From: Marinobacterium marinum
GTDB taxonomy: Bacteria; Pseudomonadota; Gammaproteobacteria; Pseudomonadales; Balneatricaceae
Assembly (NCBI RefSeq): GCF_013868415.1
Contig: NZ_JACEMT010000035.1
Span: 1 to 64,000, forward strand
Length of the DNA stretch: 64,000 bases
Direction of reading: 5' to 3'
Below the pieces are notes generated by a model. That model was not told the origin of the DNA, made no database searches, and saw only the letters and a program-made list of their open reading frames with translations. Below are positions 42,859 through 52,341 of this stretch, piece by piece. Both the position numbers and the translations under genes were made by a program. Position 1 is the stretch's first letter. Each line of letters starts with the position of its first letter.

Positions 42859-43764
42859 TCAGCTCTCCTGCTTCCGGGTACCGCTGATGCGGATCCAGCC
42901 TTCACGTTCACCGGGGGCATCCATCTCGAACCATTGACTATAGGTGGATACTATCTCATCCGCCTGTTGGGACAAGAGCCCGGAGAGCAAAATGCGGCCA
43001 TTCGGCTTGACGCGTGCGGCCAGAGTCGGAGCCAGTTGGCACAGGGGGCCGGCGAGAATGTTGGCAACGAGCAAATCCGCTTCAATCAGCGGGGCGTCCA
43101 GCGGCAGGAAGGTATCCAGCGTTGCGGCCGGTAGCCGGTTGCGTTCCAGGTTGTCGCGGGTGGCGGTCAGAGCCTGGGGATCGATATCGATTGCCTGCAC
43201 ATGACGGGCGCCCAGCAGCAGAGCGGCGATTCCCAGAATGCCGCTGCCACAGCCGTAGTCAACCACCTGCCTGTCATCCAGTGTTTGGGCATCCAGCCAC
43301 TCCAGGCACAGGGCCGTGGTCGGGTGGGTGCCGGTACCGAAGGCCAGACCGGGGTCCAGCATCAGGTTGACGGCACCGGGTTCGGGCGCTTCGCGCCAGC
43401 TGGGGCAGACCCACAGGCGGCGACCGAACTGCATCGGGTGGTAATGATCCATCCACTCCCGCTCCCAGTCCTTGTCTTCCAGAATCTCGGCCTTGAACTC
43501 GGGCAGCGGGTTCAGGTCTGCGCTCAGTGACTGTTGGGCGTTGTGCAGCAGGTCCAAGGTTTCACGCAGGTCATGCTCGGCAGCAAAGAGGCCGGTGACG
43601 ACGGTCGAGTTCCATAGCGGTGTGGTACCCAGGTCCGGTTCGAAAATCGGCTGGTCGGCAGCATCCTGATAGGTGACGGCGGCACAGCCCGCGGCCAGCA
43701 GCAGGTCTTCGTATGTGTCGGCCTGTTCCGGAGGAATGGAAACTTTGATCTGTAGCCAGGGCAT
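42859..43764 (-). CDS. prmA: ribosomal protein L11 methyltransferase
   Basis: A 301-residue SAM-dependent enzyme that trimethylates L11. The N-terminal substrate-recognition domain (MPWLQIKVSIPPEQAD) precedes the methyltransferase domain. That domain has GLAFGTGTHPTT, the SAM motif VVDYGCGSGILGIAA and LLVANILAGPL. ATG 43764 follows AGGAG. It is separated from accC by a terminator, so it has its own promoter region in the 130-bp gap. Confidence 0.97.
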   Translation of the reverse strand: MPWLQIKVSIPPEQADTYEDLLLAAGCAAVTYQDAADQPIFEPDLGTTPLWNSTVVTGLFAAEHDLRETLDLLHNAQQSLSADLNPLPEFKAEILEDKDWEREWMDHYHPMQFGRRLWVCPSWREAPEPGAVNLMLDPGLAFGTGTHPTTALCLEWLDAQTLDDRQVVDYGCGSGILGIAALLLGARHVQAIDIDPQALTATRDNLERNRLPAATLDTFLPLDAPLIEADLLVANILAGPLCQLAPTLAARVKPNGRILLSGLLSQQADEIVSTYSQWFEMDAPGEREGWIRISGTRKQES

Positions 43765-43903
43765 GGCTCGGCTCCTATTGCGTGTTGGACCAATTATGTA
43801 ACAAATGTTTGATGTGGGGAATCCGGTGTACGCTACCCAGTGTTCTGGTTGAAAGTCTTTGATCGGGTCGGCAGAACATCGGCATGGTGTTACGGAGAGG
43901 GAA

Positions 43904-43927
43904 AACAGCCCGGTTGTCCGGGCTGTT
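43904..43927 (-). terminator. terminator after accC
   Basis: AACAGCCCGG-TTGT-CCGGGCTGTT is a perfect 10-bp stem 15 nt after the accC stop. On the reverse strand it is followed by TTCCC after the closing TT, giving a TTTT tract. Confidence 0.85.
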
Positions 43928-43941
43928 GTCGGTCACCTCAT

Positions 43942-45282
43942 TCAGAGGCCAAGCTTTTTCTCGAGATAATGGATGTTGACGCCACCGTGCGCGAAATTGG
44001 TATCGCGCACGATATCCTGATGCAAGGGAATATTGGTTTTGATCCCTTCGATCAGCATCTCGTCCAGTGCACTTTCCATGCGTGCCAGTGCTGTCTCGCG
44101 ATCATCGGCAAAAGTGATCAGCTTGGCGATCAGCGAGTCATAATGCGGTGGTACGCTGTAGCCGCTGTACAGGTGAGAATCGACACGAATGCCGTTGCCG
44201 CCTGCCGCGTGGAAATGCGTCACCGTACCCGGGCTCGGCATGAACGTTGTCGGGTCTTCCGCGTTCAGACGGCATTCGATGGAATGACCGCGCAGCTTGA
44301 TGTCGTCCTGAGAGTAGGACAGCGGCAGGCCGGAGGCGATGCGCAACTGTTCCTTGACGATATCCACACCGGTGACCATTTCGGTGACCGGGTGTTCGAC
44401 CTGCACACGGGTATTCATCTCGATAAAGAAGAATTCACCGTCTTCGTACAGAAATTCGAACGTACCGGCACCACGGTAGCCGATCTCGATGCAGGCATCG
44501 ACACAGGACTGCAGAACCTTGGCACGGGCGGCTTCGTCAATCATCGGAGCCGGGGCTTCTTCGACCACCTTCTGGTGACGGCGCTGCAGCGAGCAATCGC
44601 GGTCGTACAGATGAATGGCGTTGCCCTGCCCATCCGCCAGCACCTGCACTTCAACGTGGCGCGGCTTTTCAAGGAATTTTTCCATGTAAACGGTGGCATC
44701 ACCGAAAGCGGCAGCCGCCTCGGATTTGGTCACCTGAACGGCACTGGCCAGATGTGCTTCGGTATGGACCACGCGCATGCCGCGACCACCGCCACCGGCA
44801 GCGGCCTTGATGATTACCGGGTAGCCGATGCGGCGAGCGATCTTGTAAACGGCTTCGCTATCTTCCGGCAGCGGGCCGTCCGATCCTGGCACGGTGGGTA
44901 CACCGGCTTTTTTCATCGCCTCGATAGCCGATACCTTGTCACCCATCAGGCGGATGGTATCGGCGCGCGGGCCGATAAAGGTAAAGCCCGAGCGCTCGAC
45001 CTGCTCGGCGAAATCGGCGTTTTCCGCCAGGAAACCGTATCCCGGGTGAATACCGACAGAGTCGGTGACTTCAGCGGCACTGATAATGGCCGGGATGTTC
45101 AGGTAGCTCTGCGGTGAAGGCGCGGGGCCGATGCATACCGCTTCGTCGGCCAGACGAACGTGCATCAGGTCCCGGTCGGGCACAGAGTGAACCGCCACGG
45201 TCTTGATACCCAGCTCCTTGCAGGCGCGGAGGATACGCAATGCGATCTCGCCACGGTTTGCAATCAGCACTTTATCCAGCAT
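43942..45282 (-). CDS. accC: acetyl-CoA carboxylase biotin carboxylase subunit
   Basis: A 446-residue ATP-grasp enzyme that carboxylates the biotin of AccB, the first step of fatty acid synthesis. The N-terminus [17 protein letters not shown], the ATP-binding glycine-rich [13 protein letters not shown] and [18 protein letters not shown] are diagnostic. It follows accB after 22 nt in the aroQ-accB-accC order. Confidence 0.98.
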   Translation of the reverse strand: MLDKVLIANRGEIALRILRACKELGIKTVAVHSVPDRDLMHVRLADEAVCIGPAPSPQSYLNIPAIISAAEVTDSVGIHPGYGFLAENADFAEQVERSGFTFIGPRADTIRLMGDKVSAIEAMKKAGVPTVPGSDGPLPEDSEAVYKIARRIGYPVIIKAAAGGGGRGMRVVHTEAHLASAVQVTKSEAAAAFGDATVYMEKFLEKPRHVEVQVLADGQGNAIHLYDRDCSLQRRHQKVVEEAPAPMIDEAARAKVLQSCVDACIEIGYRGAGTFEFLYEDGEFFFIEMNTRVQVEHPVTEMVTGVDIVKEQLRIASGLPLSYSQDDIKLRGHSIECRLNAEDPTTFMPSPGTVTHFHAAGGNGIRVDSHLYSGYSVPPHYDSLIAKLITFADDRETALARMESALDEMLIEGIKTNIPLHQDIVRDTNFAHGGVNIHYLEKKLGL

Positions 45283-45304
45283 AGTGAAAATCCTTGGTCA
45301 GCAA

Positions 45305-45757
45305 TCAGGCGATGGTGATCAGCGGGTGGTCGAACTCGACCGGCTGGCCATCTTCGACCAGGATGCTTTCGATCACGCCTGTTTTGTCCGCTTCGATTTG
45401 GTTCATCATTTTCATTGCTTCCACGATGCAGATTACATCGCCGGCCTTGACGCTCTGGCCCACTTCCACGAAGGGTGCGGAGGTCGGGGAGGGGGAGCGG
45501 TAGAAGGTGCCGACCATCGGGGAGCGAACGGCATGCCCGGCCGGTTCGTCTGCAGCCGGTGCTTCAGCGGCTGGAGCGGCAACCGGAGCGGGTGCGGCAA
45601 CCGGAGCTGCAACAAGCTGTGCCGGTGCAGGAGCTGCTGCTACAACACTGCCGCCGCGGCTGATACGGACAGACTCTTCGCCTTCCTTGATCTCGATTTC
45701 ATTGATGTTGGATTCTTCCAGCAGCTCGATCAGCTTTTTGACTTTGCGAATATCCAT
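45305..45757 (-). CDS. accB: acetyl-CoA carboxylase biotin carboxyl carrier protein
   Basis: A 150-residue carrier. The N-terminal dimerisation region ([18 protein letters not shown]) leads to an Ala/Pro-rich linker (about 38-72). The C-terminal biotinyl domain has Lys116 in EAMKMMN as the biotin attachment site. Cotranscribed with accC and probably aroQ. Confidence 0.98.
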   Translation of the reverse strand: MDIRKVKKLIELLEESNINEIEIKEGEESVRISRGGSVVAAAPAPAQLVAAPVAAPAPVAAPAAEAPAADEPAGHAVRSPMVGTFYRSPSPTSAPFVEVGQSVKAGDVICIVEAMKMMNQIEADKTGVIESILVEDGQPVEFDHPLITIA

Positions 45758-45806
45758 ACTAAGACGGCTTCTCTGATTCTGATGTTTTTGGGGTAGCTCT
45801 ATCGAA

Positions 45807-46256
45807 TCAAGCCGACGCCAGCGTCAGGCGCTGGTGAGCGGCTTCCAGTGCAAACTGGTACCCGGCCGGGCCGAGACCACAGATGACACCCACGGCCTTG
45901 TCCGACAGATAGGAGTGCTGACGGAAAGGTTCACGGGCATGCACATTCGACAGATGAACTTCGATAAAGGGTATACCGACGCCCAGCAGGGCATCGCGTA
46001 TGGCAACGCTGGTATGAGTAAAGGCGGCCGGGTTGATAATAATGAACTCGGTACCTTGAGCGGGCGCCTGATGGATGCGCTCAATCAATTCAGACTCGGC
46101 GTTGCTCTGGAAGCATTCGGCCGAATGCCCCAGCGACCCGGCACGGAACAGAATCTGCTGCTCGATATCGGCAAGTGTGGTAGACCCGTAAATGCCGGGC
46201 TCACGGGTTCCGAGCAGGTTCAGATTAGGACCGTTCAAAACCAGAATATGAGCCAT
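45807..46256 (-). CDS. aroQ: type II 3-dehydroquinate dehydratase
   Basis: A 149-residue dodecameric enzyme of the shikimate pathway. [18 protein letters not shown] holds the catalytic Arg and Tyr region; [17 protein letters not shown] and [20 protein letters not shown] are the other active-site blocks (His in EVHLSN). It is 49 nt upstream of accB; aroQ-accB-accC is a common gammaproteobacterial order. Confidence 0.97.
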   Translation of the reverse strand: MAHILVLNGPNLNLLGTREPGIYGSTTLADIEQQILFRAGSLGHSAECFQSNAESELIERIHQAPAQGTEFIIINPAAFTHTSVAIRDALLGVGIPFIEVHLSNVHAREPFRQHSYLSDKAVGVICGLGPAGYQFALEAAHQRLTLASA

Positions 46257-46528
46257 TCAGGTGCTCCGCAGATCGTGTGTGCCAGGGGGTTAAATCAAGG
46301 TTGACTAGTGTGCATGAAAGTCAAAACTCTGTCTATGCCGTTGCAATAATTTCGGTCGTTAGCGGCCAGTTTGGCGAAGATAGCTGACATAGACTGGCAT
46401 CCTGTTGATTAACGGGGTCTGTATAGGATTTTGGTGCGATTGACCGGTTTACAGAATTTCGCCATAGTGCGATGCAGCATTCATGACTGCCGAATACGGT
46501 GGGCCACAATATTATCAAGGAGAACTGG

Positions 46529-47557
46529 GTGGAGCGTTTAGAACGGTTCTGGTTAACCCTATGGGACGGTTTCAATTCCGGCCGCAAACTCAAACTTTTT
46601 CTGGCCGCGATTCTGGCCTGGTTGCTGGTAGCGGCGGCAGTAGGAGTGTACTGGAGCTTTGAGCCCGACCGCTTTGATGTCGGTGAGCAAGCGCGGCTGC
46701 AAACGGCAACAGAACAGCCGGTGACCGGTGCCTATACGGTAACAACCCTGATTCACCAGATCGAGATGCTGCTGGAGAAACCCGGCGGCTATATCAGTAA
46801 CGACATCCTGCCGCCGGGCATCTGGCTGGACAATATGCCGGCCTGGGAATTTGGCGTACTGGTACAGGTGCGCGACATGAGCCGTGCGCTGCGCAAGAGC
46901 TTCAGCCGCTCGCAATCCCAGTCGACCGAAGACCCGGCACTGGCCAAGGCGGAACCGCTGCTGCATTTTGATCACCGCAACTGGATCCTGCCGTCCAGCG
47001 AAAGCGAATATCGCAAGGCCCTGAAACATCTGCGTGACTACCGCACTCGACTGGTGGACACGGACAAGCAGGACGCCCAGTTCTATGCTCGTGCCGACAA
47101 TCTGCGCGACTGGCTGGATGATGTGTCGACCCGTTTGGGCAGTCTGTCACAGCGCTTGAGTGCGAGTGTAGGACAGCGTCGCATCAATACGGATCTGGCC
47201 GGCGACAGTGCCGGGCGTCAGGCTACCGTCTCCAGTGACGAGCTGGAAATCAAAACGCCCCGACTGCAGGTAGACAACGTGTTTTATGAGGCGCGTGGTA
47301 CGGCCTGGGCACTGATTCACATGCTGGAAGCGGTGGAAAGGGACTTTGGCGATGCGCTGGATAAGAAAAATGCACGTGCCAGCGTGCGTCAGATCATCCG
47401 TGAACTGGAAGCAACCCAGTCGACAGTTTGGAGCCCGGTGATTCTGAACGGTACCGAGTTCGGCTTCCTGGCCAACCATTCACTGGTGATGGCGTCCTAT
47501 ATTTCGCGCGCCAATGCGGCGATTATCGATTTGCGTGACCTCCTGTCTCAGGGGTAA
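46529..47557 (+). CDS. DUF2333-family membrane protein
   Basis: A 342-residue protein of unknown function resembling the DUF2333 family. One membrane span (about residues 20-38, KLFLAAILAWLLVAAAVGVYW) is followed by a long, mostly helical periplasmic domain (EFGVLVQVRDMSRALRKSFS and the like). The start is GTG 46529, 6 nt after AAGGAG; the GTG at 46499 is in frame but has no site. An orphan parA gene follows after 19 nt. In Pseudomonas-like genomes these two are often adjacent. Confidence 0.78.
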   Translation: MERLERFWLTLWDGFNSGRKLKLFLAAILAWLLVAAAVGVYWSFEPDRFDVGEQARLQTATEQPVTGAYTVTTLIHQIEMLLEKPGGYISNDILPPGIWLDNMPAWEFGVLVQVRDMSRALRKSFSRSQSQSTEDPALAKAEPLLHFDHRNWILPSSESEYRKALKHLRDYRTRLVDTDKQDAQFYARADNLRDWLDDVSTRLGSLSQRLSASVGQRRINTDLAGDSAGRQATVSSDELEIKTPRLQVDNVFYEARGTAWALIHMLEAVERDFGDALDKKNARASVRQIIRELEATQSTVWSPVILNGTEFGFLANHSLVMASYISRANAAIIDLRDLLSQG

Positions 47558-47576
47558 ATGCGGAGAGTAAGCGACT

Positions 47577-48350
47577 ATGCGCAGAGTGGTATTCAATCAA
47601 AAGGGTGGGGTCGGCAAATCCAGCATCGCGGTCAATCTGGCCGCGATCAGCGCCAGTCGCGGAATACGCACGCTGGTGGTTGATCTGGACCCGCAGTGCA
47701 ACTCGACTCATTATCTGCTGGGGGATGCGTCGAACCAGCCGCAGACCGATGCCTACGGTTTTTTTGAGCAGGCGCTGAGCTTTCAGCTCAAACCACGCTC
47801 AGCAAGCGAGTTTGTACATGAGACGCCATTCGAACACTTGGCGATTCTGCCTTCTCATCCTGAATTGGGCGACCTGCAGTCCAAGCTGGAGAGCAAGCAC
47901 AAAATCTACAAACTGCGGGACGCGATTGATCAGCTGGCGGACGAGTACGAGGCGATCTATATCGACACGCCGCCGGCGTTCAACTTTTTCACCCTGTCGG
48001 CACTGGTGGCGGCCGAGCGCTGTCTGATTCCTTTTGACTGTGACGAGTTTGCCCGTCAGGCGCTGTATAACCTGCTTAACAATGTACGGGAAACCCGAGC
48101 CGATCATAACGCTCTTCTTGAGGTAGAAGGTATTGTGGTGAACCAGTATCAGCCGCGAGCCTCCCTGCCACAGAAGATTGTAGCCGGTCTGGAGGCCGAG
48201 GGGTTGCCGGTGCTGACCACGCGGCTGTCGTCTTCGGTGAAAATGAAAGAATCGCACAACGAGGCGCGTCCCCTGATCCACATGGCTCCGGCGCACAAGT
48301 TGACACAGGAATTTGTGCAGCTGTTCGAGGAGCTGACAGCGGGTCATTGA
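47577..48350 (+). CDS. ParA-family ATPase, orphan
   Basis: A 257-residue ParA/MinD-type ATPase. The deviant Walker A NQKGGVGKSS is at residues 7-16, the switch I-like DLDPQCNST follows, and Walker B is IYIDTPPAF. No parB gene or parS-like repeats lie next to it. It is unlikely to be the chromosome-partition ParA and may position another complex. Stands in tandem with the DUF2333 gene and ends before a strong terminator. Cargo unknown. Confidence 0.85.
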   Translation: MRRVVFNQKGGVGKSSIAVNLAAISASRGIRTLVVDLDPQCNSTHYLLGDASNQPQTDAYGFFEQALSFQLKPRSASEFVHETPFEHLAILPSHPELGDLQSKLESKHKIYKLRDAIDQLADEYEAIYIDTPPAFNFFTLSALVAAERCLIPFDCDEFARQALYNLLNNVRETRADHNALLEVEGIVVNQYQPRASLPQKIVAGLEAEGLPVLTTRLSSSVKMKESHNEARPLIHMAPAHKLTQEFVQLFEELTAGH

Positions 48351-48368
48351 ACCCTTGCTCTGAGGCAT

Positions 48369-48398
48369 AAAAAAACGGAGCCATCAGGCTCCGTTTTT
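48369..48398. terminator. bidirectional terminator after parA
   Basis: AAAAACGGAGCC-ATCA-GGCTCCGTTTTT has A and T tracts on both sides, so it can act in both directions. It ends the DUF2333-parA unit and faces the small reverse gene at 48429-48584. Confidence 0.9.
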
Positions 48399-48428
48399 GT
48401 CTATATCGCCAGGGGAAAGGCCCGAATA

Positions 48429-48584
48429 CTACTGCTTATCCGGTGCGATTACCCGACCATCACTCATAAACACGCAGTCGCGTTGAGCGGCACTTTCCCG
48501 TGCGGCGAGCGATTTGCGTCTCAAGCGGATCAACCAGAGGGCAAGAGCCGAGGCTGATAGCGCGAGAATGACCACTTCCGTCAT
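48429..48584 (-). CDS. small single-span membrane protein, hypothetical
   Basis: A 51-residue protein. One hydrophobic helix at residues 4-22 (VVILALSASALALWLI) is followed by a basic stretch (RLRRKS) and a short polar tail (CVFMSDGRVIAPDKQ). ATG 48584 has an AGGG at about 6 nt; an ATG at 48617 is an alternative giving 62 residues. Not recognised as any known family. It may be real because it is flanked by a terminator and has a sensible membrane topology, but short frames can arise by chance. Confidence 0.5.
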   Translation of the reverse strand: MTEVVILALSASALALWLIRLRRKSLAARESAAQRDCVFMSDGRVIAPDKQ

Positions 48585-48649
48585 GCAAACCCTGTCAATT
48601 TCTAAGGACACCTGCATTGTAACCGGACGGTCATTAATGGCAAGCGCGT

Positions 48650-49210
48650 TTACATGCCCTTAACGGCAAAAATTCCGGGGGCGTTGCGCCAGTAGCCCTT
48701 ATAGTCCATTCCATAGCCGAAAATGTATCGGTCTTCGATCTCGATACCGGTGAAATCGGCTTTCAGTCCGGGTGTTGCTTTGCGGTCGTGTCGCTTGTCG
48801 ACCAGTACGGCACACTGGACGGAAGCGGCGCCTTCTGCTTTCAGGGCTGCCATGACTTCAATCAGCGTATGGCCTTCATCCAGGATGTCATCGACAACCA
48901 GAACCGGGCGGTCCTTGAAATCGACCATCGGCGGAACCTTCCATTCCAGGCTCTGCCCGGTTGTTTCGCCGCGGTAACGGGTAGCGTGCAGGTAGCTGGC
49001 AGTCAGCGGGAAGTTCAGGCGGGTCAACAGCTGTCCGGCGATTACCAGACCGCCATTCATCACGGCGAACACGACCGGGTCTTTATCATGCAGATCATCG
49101 GTAATAGCCGCGGCCATACGGCTGATGGCAGCGTCGACTTCGCTCTGGCTGTACAGAAGGTCGGCCTCGATGTAGACCTTTTTGATTTCGTCAGCAGTGA
49201 TGTTGCTCAT
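48650..49210 (-). CDS. hpt: hypoxanthine-guanine phosphoribosyltransferase
   Basis: A 186-residue purine salvage enzyme converting hypoxanthine or guanine to the nucleotide with PRPP. The PRPP-binding motif VLVVDDILDEGHTL and the base-recognition end (EDRYIFGYGMDYKGYWRNAPGIFA, quoted in part: FGYGMDYKGYWR) are clear. ATG 49210 is chosen over the longer open frame. It is divergent from upp-uraA, the same arrangement as in Pseudomonas. Confidence 0.93.
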   Translation of the reverse strand: MSNITADEIKKVYIEADLLYSQSEVDAAISRMAAAITDDLHDKDPVVFAVMNGGLVIAGQLLTRLNFPLTASYLHATRYRGETTGQSLEWKVPPMVDFKDRPVLVVDDILDEGHTLIEVMAALKAEGAASVQCAVLVDKRHDRKATPGLKADFTGIEIEDRYIFGYGMDYKGYWRNAPGIFAVKGM

Positions 49211-49417
49211 GGAACGGGCTCCGCAATGCGTGCTTAACGACCGTGAGGGACGGTCGAGTGTAAAAAAAGTGAGCAGATTACTCAGCTTTGCCCCTCTGAG
49301 CAACCTGTGGATTGTTCGGATGACAGATGCGAGATCATTCGTTAGTCTTGCCGAGAATTTTTATTGTCAAGTCGGGCACCGCTCCAAGATGTCCGCGCAC
49401 GAATGAGGTTGCCCGCG

Positions 49418-50044
49418 ATGAGCGTCCATGAAATCAAGCATCCCCTGGTTCAACATAAACTGGGTTTGATGCGCTCCAGTGAGAAAAGTACCCGCAGTTT
49501 TCGCCAGCTGGCGGCTGAAGTCGGCTGTCTCCTGACCTATGAAGCGACCAAGGATCTGGAGCTGGAGCCCTATACCATGCAGGGCTGGTGTGGCGAGATT
49601 GAAGCGCAGCGCATCAAGGGCAAAAAAATCACGGTGGTACCGATTCTGCGTGCCGGACTGGGAATGCTGGATGGCGTACTGGACCTGGTGCCCAGTGCGA
49701 AAATTTCGGTTGTGGGGCTATACCGGGATGAAGAAACGCTGGAGCCGGTCACCTATTTCGAGAAGCTGGCCAGCGATATTGAGTCGCGTATGGCGCTGGT
49801 GGTTGATCCCATGCTGGCCACCGGCGGTTCCATGATCGCCACGATTGACCTGTTGAAAAACGCAGGCTGCACCAGTATTCGAGCACTGGTGCTGGTGGCG
49901 GCGCCTGAAGGCATCGCCAAGGTACAGGCGGCTCACCCCGATGTGGATATCTTTACCGCTTCAGTTGATCAGAAACTGAATGAACAGGGGTATATCATTC
50001 CGGGCCTGGGCGATGCCGGAGACAAAATCTTCGGCACCAAATAA
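49418..50044 (+). CDS. upp: uracil phosphoribosyltransferase
   Basis: A 208-residue pyrimidine salvage enzyme making UMP from uracil and PRPP. The N-terminus [26 protein letters not shown], the PRPP motif [10 protein letters not shown] and the uracil-binding end [18 protein letters not shown] are all present. ATG 49418 gives the family N-terminus. Followed after 14 nt by the uracil permease gene. Confidence 0.97.
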   Translation: MSVHEIKHPLVQHKLGLMRSSEKSTRSFRQLAAEVGCLLTYEATKDLELEPYTMQGWCGEIEAQRIKGKKITVVPILRAGLGMLDGVLDLVPSAKISVVGLYRDEETLEPVTYFEKLASDIESRMALVVDPMLATGGSMIATIDLLKNAGCTSIRALVLVAAPEGIAKVQAAHPDVDIFTASVDQKLNEQGYIIPGLGDAGDKIFGTK

Positions 50045-50058
50045 AGGGGGCTGGATCG

Positions 50059-51354
50059 ATGCAGAATCTGCAACAGGGGGCCTTCCACTGGCGCACGGCG
50101 CTGGCCGGAGCCCAGATGCTGTTTGTCGCTTTTGGTGCCTTGGTACTGATGCCGTTGCTGACCGGACTGGACCCCAGTGTGGCGCTCTTTACCGCAGGCA
50201 TCGGCACGCTGCTGTTTCATCTGGTGACCGGCTTGAGTGTGCCGATTTTTCTGGCGTCCTCCTTCGTGTTCATCGCGCCCATTACCTTTTCGGTACAAAA
50301 TTGGGGCATCGCAGCCACCATGGGTGGCCTGATGGCGGCAGGGATCGTCTATATGCTGCTGGCGCTGGCCGTTCGACTCAAGGGCGTCGGCTTTTTACAT
50401 CGCCTGATGCCACCGGTCGTGACGGGCCCGGTAATCATGATTATCGGGCTGGGGCTGGCGCCGCTGGCGGTCAATATGGCCATGGGGAAAAGCGGCGACG
50501 GCTCTGCCGAGCTCTTTCCCTATGATCAGGCCATGCTGGTGTCGATGAGTGCGCTGGCGACAACTCTGATCGTGGCGGTGTTTGCACGCGGCATTGTGCG
50601 CTTGCTGCCGATTCTTTCGGGTGTGCTGGTCGGTTATACCCTGGCACACTTCAACGGCATGGTGGATTACACGCCGATTCAGCAGGCGGACTGGTTGGCG
50701 CTGCCCGCCTTCGTCATGCCCGAGTTTCATTGGCAGGCCATTCTGTTCATGGTGCCGGTCGCGCTGGCGCCGGCCATTGAGCACGTGGGGGATGTGCTGG
50801 CCATTGCCAACGTGACCGGCAAGGATTATATCCGCAAACCGGGGCTGCACCGTACGCTGTTCGGGGACGGTCTGGCGACAACGGCGGCGGCCTGCTTCGG
50901 AGGACCACCCAATACGACCTATTCGGAAGTGACGGGGGCCGTCATGCTGACCAAGGCTTTCAACCCGGTCATCATGGTGTGGGCCGCTCTGGTCGCGATT
51001 GTGCTGGCGTTCATTGCCAAATTCGGCATGGTTCTGCAGACCATCCCGGCCCCGGTTATGGGCGGCATTCTGATTCTGCTGTTCGGTTCCATTGCCGCCG
51101 TGGGCATGAACACCCTGATCAAGGCGCGAGTGGACCTGGCGGAGCAGCGCAACCTGGTGATTGTGGCTACGACCCTTGTCTTCGGGATCGGCGGCATGGC
51201 CGTGGGTGCCGGTGATCTCAGCCTGCAGGGCGTGAGTCTCTGTGGTGCGGTTGCCATTGTGCTGAACCTGATTCTGCCTGCCGCTCGGCCGCTCGATAAC
51301 GACCTGCATGAAGAGCAGGAAGTGGTCGAAGACCTGCTGGACCATACCCACTGA
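50059..51354 (+). CDS. uraA: uracil/xanthine permease (NCS2 family)
   Basis: A 431-residue inner-membrane transporter with about 14 hydrophobic segments. The conserved AQMLFVAFGALVLMPLLTG start, the half-helix region VALAPAIEHVGDVLAI and FGGPPNTTYSE place it with UraA uracil:proton symporters. Cotranscribed with upp, it would bring in uracil for phosphoribosylation. Confidence 0.95.
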   Translation: MQNLQQGAFHWRTALAGAQMLFVAFGALVLMPLLTGLDPSVALFTAGIGTLLFHLVTGLSVPIFLASSFVFIAPITFSVQNWGIAATMGGLMAAGIVYMLLALAVRLKGVGFLHRLMPPVVTGPVIMIIGLGLAPLAVNMAMGKSGDGSAELFPYDQAMLVSMSALATTLIVAVFARGIVRLLPILSGVLVGYTLAHFNGMVDYTPIQQADWLALPAFVMPEFHWQAILFMVPVALAPAIEHVGDVLAIANVTGKDYIRKPGLHRTLFGDGLATTAAACFGGPPNTTYSEVTGAVMLTKAFNPVIMVWAALVAIVLAFIAKFGMVLQTIPAPVMGGILILLFGSIAAVGMNTLIKARVDLAEQRNLVIVATTLVFGIGGMAVGAGDLSLQGVSLCGAVAIVLNLILPAARPLDNDLHEEQEVVEDLLDHTH

Positions 51355-51360
51355 TCAAGC

Positions 51361-51398
51361 CGGGCCATCCGCCGTCAGCATGAACGGCGGATGGCCCG
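51361..51398. terminator. 15-bp perfect hairpin between uraA and the tad-side regulator
   Basis: Bases 51361-51375 and 51384-51398 are exact reverse complements (CGGGCCATCCGCCGT arm, 8-nt loop). It lies 6 nt after the uraA stop and overlaps the last codons of the convergent regulator gene. It has the form of a shared convergent terminator, although no U tract follows. Confidence 0.6.
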
Positions 51399-52265
51399 AG
51401 TGGAAGGCGGTGTCGTAGGCTGATTGAGGCCCGCAACCGCCTGCAGCTTAACGGCAATAAATTGCTGTTGTTCCTGCTCGCTTTGCCACTGTCGCTGCTC
51501 CTGGAAGGTTTTGGGAGTAACGCCCAGATACTTTTTGAACACCCGGCAGAAATAGGAATGGTCGCGATACCCGACGGCCAAGGCCACATCCAGAATCGGC
51601 AGGTCGGGATTCTCCAGCAGGCGCGTAGCCTCCTGTATCCGCAGCTGTTGCAGCAACTCCTGAAAGCCGACACCGAATGCCTTTTTGAATTGACGGCTGA
51701 ACTGCAGAGGACGCAGGTTGCACAGTTGTGCCAGCTGTTCCTCATTAATCCGTTCACCCAGATGCAGCTGCATGTAGGACAGGGCCGGATGGACCGTTCG
51801 GGCCTCGGTACTGCTGCCGTGAAAGCGGGACTCCTCCGGTAATCTCAGCATCGGGCTGACATCATCCAGCCGGTCGGGGGTCTGGCTGGCCTGCTCCAGC
51901 CGCTGATAGAGTTCATTCACCTGATATTCCGCGGCGGATGCCTGCATCGGCTTCAGCAGAATATCCCAGATGCGGGCCCGCAGCGCCCAGACCATCAACG
52001 ACTCGGAATGTTGCTCCGTCATCATGATGATGGGCAGGTGGTAGCGTTCGTGCAGGTCGCGTACCAGCATCAACCCGTGCATGTCGGGGTAGTCAAAATC
52101 GACACAAATGGCCGTGGGTGTCAGGTGTTGCCGGTCATAGACGGGGTTGTGCAGATCCAGGCGCTCGATTTCAAACCGCTTGTCGAACAGTTCATAAAAG
52201 GTAGCGGACCGATCAAAGCTGCGCAGGTCCAGCCACAGCAGTGTAAGCGTGCCGGATTGAGACAT
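51375..52265 (-). CDS. response-regulator-like AraC-family transcription factor
   Basis: A 296-residue regulator. The N-terminal half (about 5-115) resembles a receiver domain with Asp56 in VDFDYPDMHG as the likely phosphate acceptor, Thr83, Lys105 (DILLKP) and one acidic residue (Asp13) at the metal site. A linker (110-165) joins an AraC/XylS DNA-binding domain at about 165-265, with two helix-turn-helix motifs (INEEQLAQLCNLRPLQFSRQF and DVALAVGYRDHSYFCRVFKKY, each quoted in part by its start: INEEQLAQLC, VALAVGYRDH). It is divergent from flp, so it probably regulates the tad locus. No histidine kinase is seen in the window. Confidence 0.85.
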   Translation of the reverse strand: MSQSGTLTLLWLDLRSFDRSATFYELFDKRFEIERLDLHNPVYDRQHLTPTAICVDFDYPDMHGLMLVRDLHERYHLPIIMMTEQHSESLMVWALRARIWDILLKPMQASAAEYQVNELYQRLEQASQTPDRLDDVSPMLRLPEESRFHGSSTEARTVHPALSYMQLHLGERINEEQLAQLCNLRPLQFSRQFKKAFGVGFQELLQQLRIQEATRLLENPDLPILDVALAVGYRDHSYFCRVFKKYLGVTPKTFQEQRQWQSEQEQQQFIAVKLQAVAGLNQPTTPPSTRAIRRSC

Positions 52266-52341
52266 GATCCAAAGTCTCCCACTGAATTGTAATCGTTATA
52301 GACAGATGTGGGGGCGACCGGTCAGTCCGTGAGCCGGAGTC

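Noticed and set aside
43840-45117. 425-codon open frame antisense to accC
   Set aside because: accC is certain, and a terminator for accC lies inside this frame.
46333-46593. Reverse 86-codon open frame in the aroQ-DUF2333 gap
   Set aside because: It overlaps the start of the DUF2333 gene and shows no family resemblance or ribosome site.
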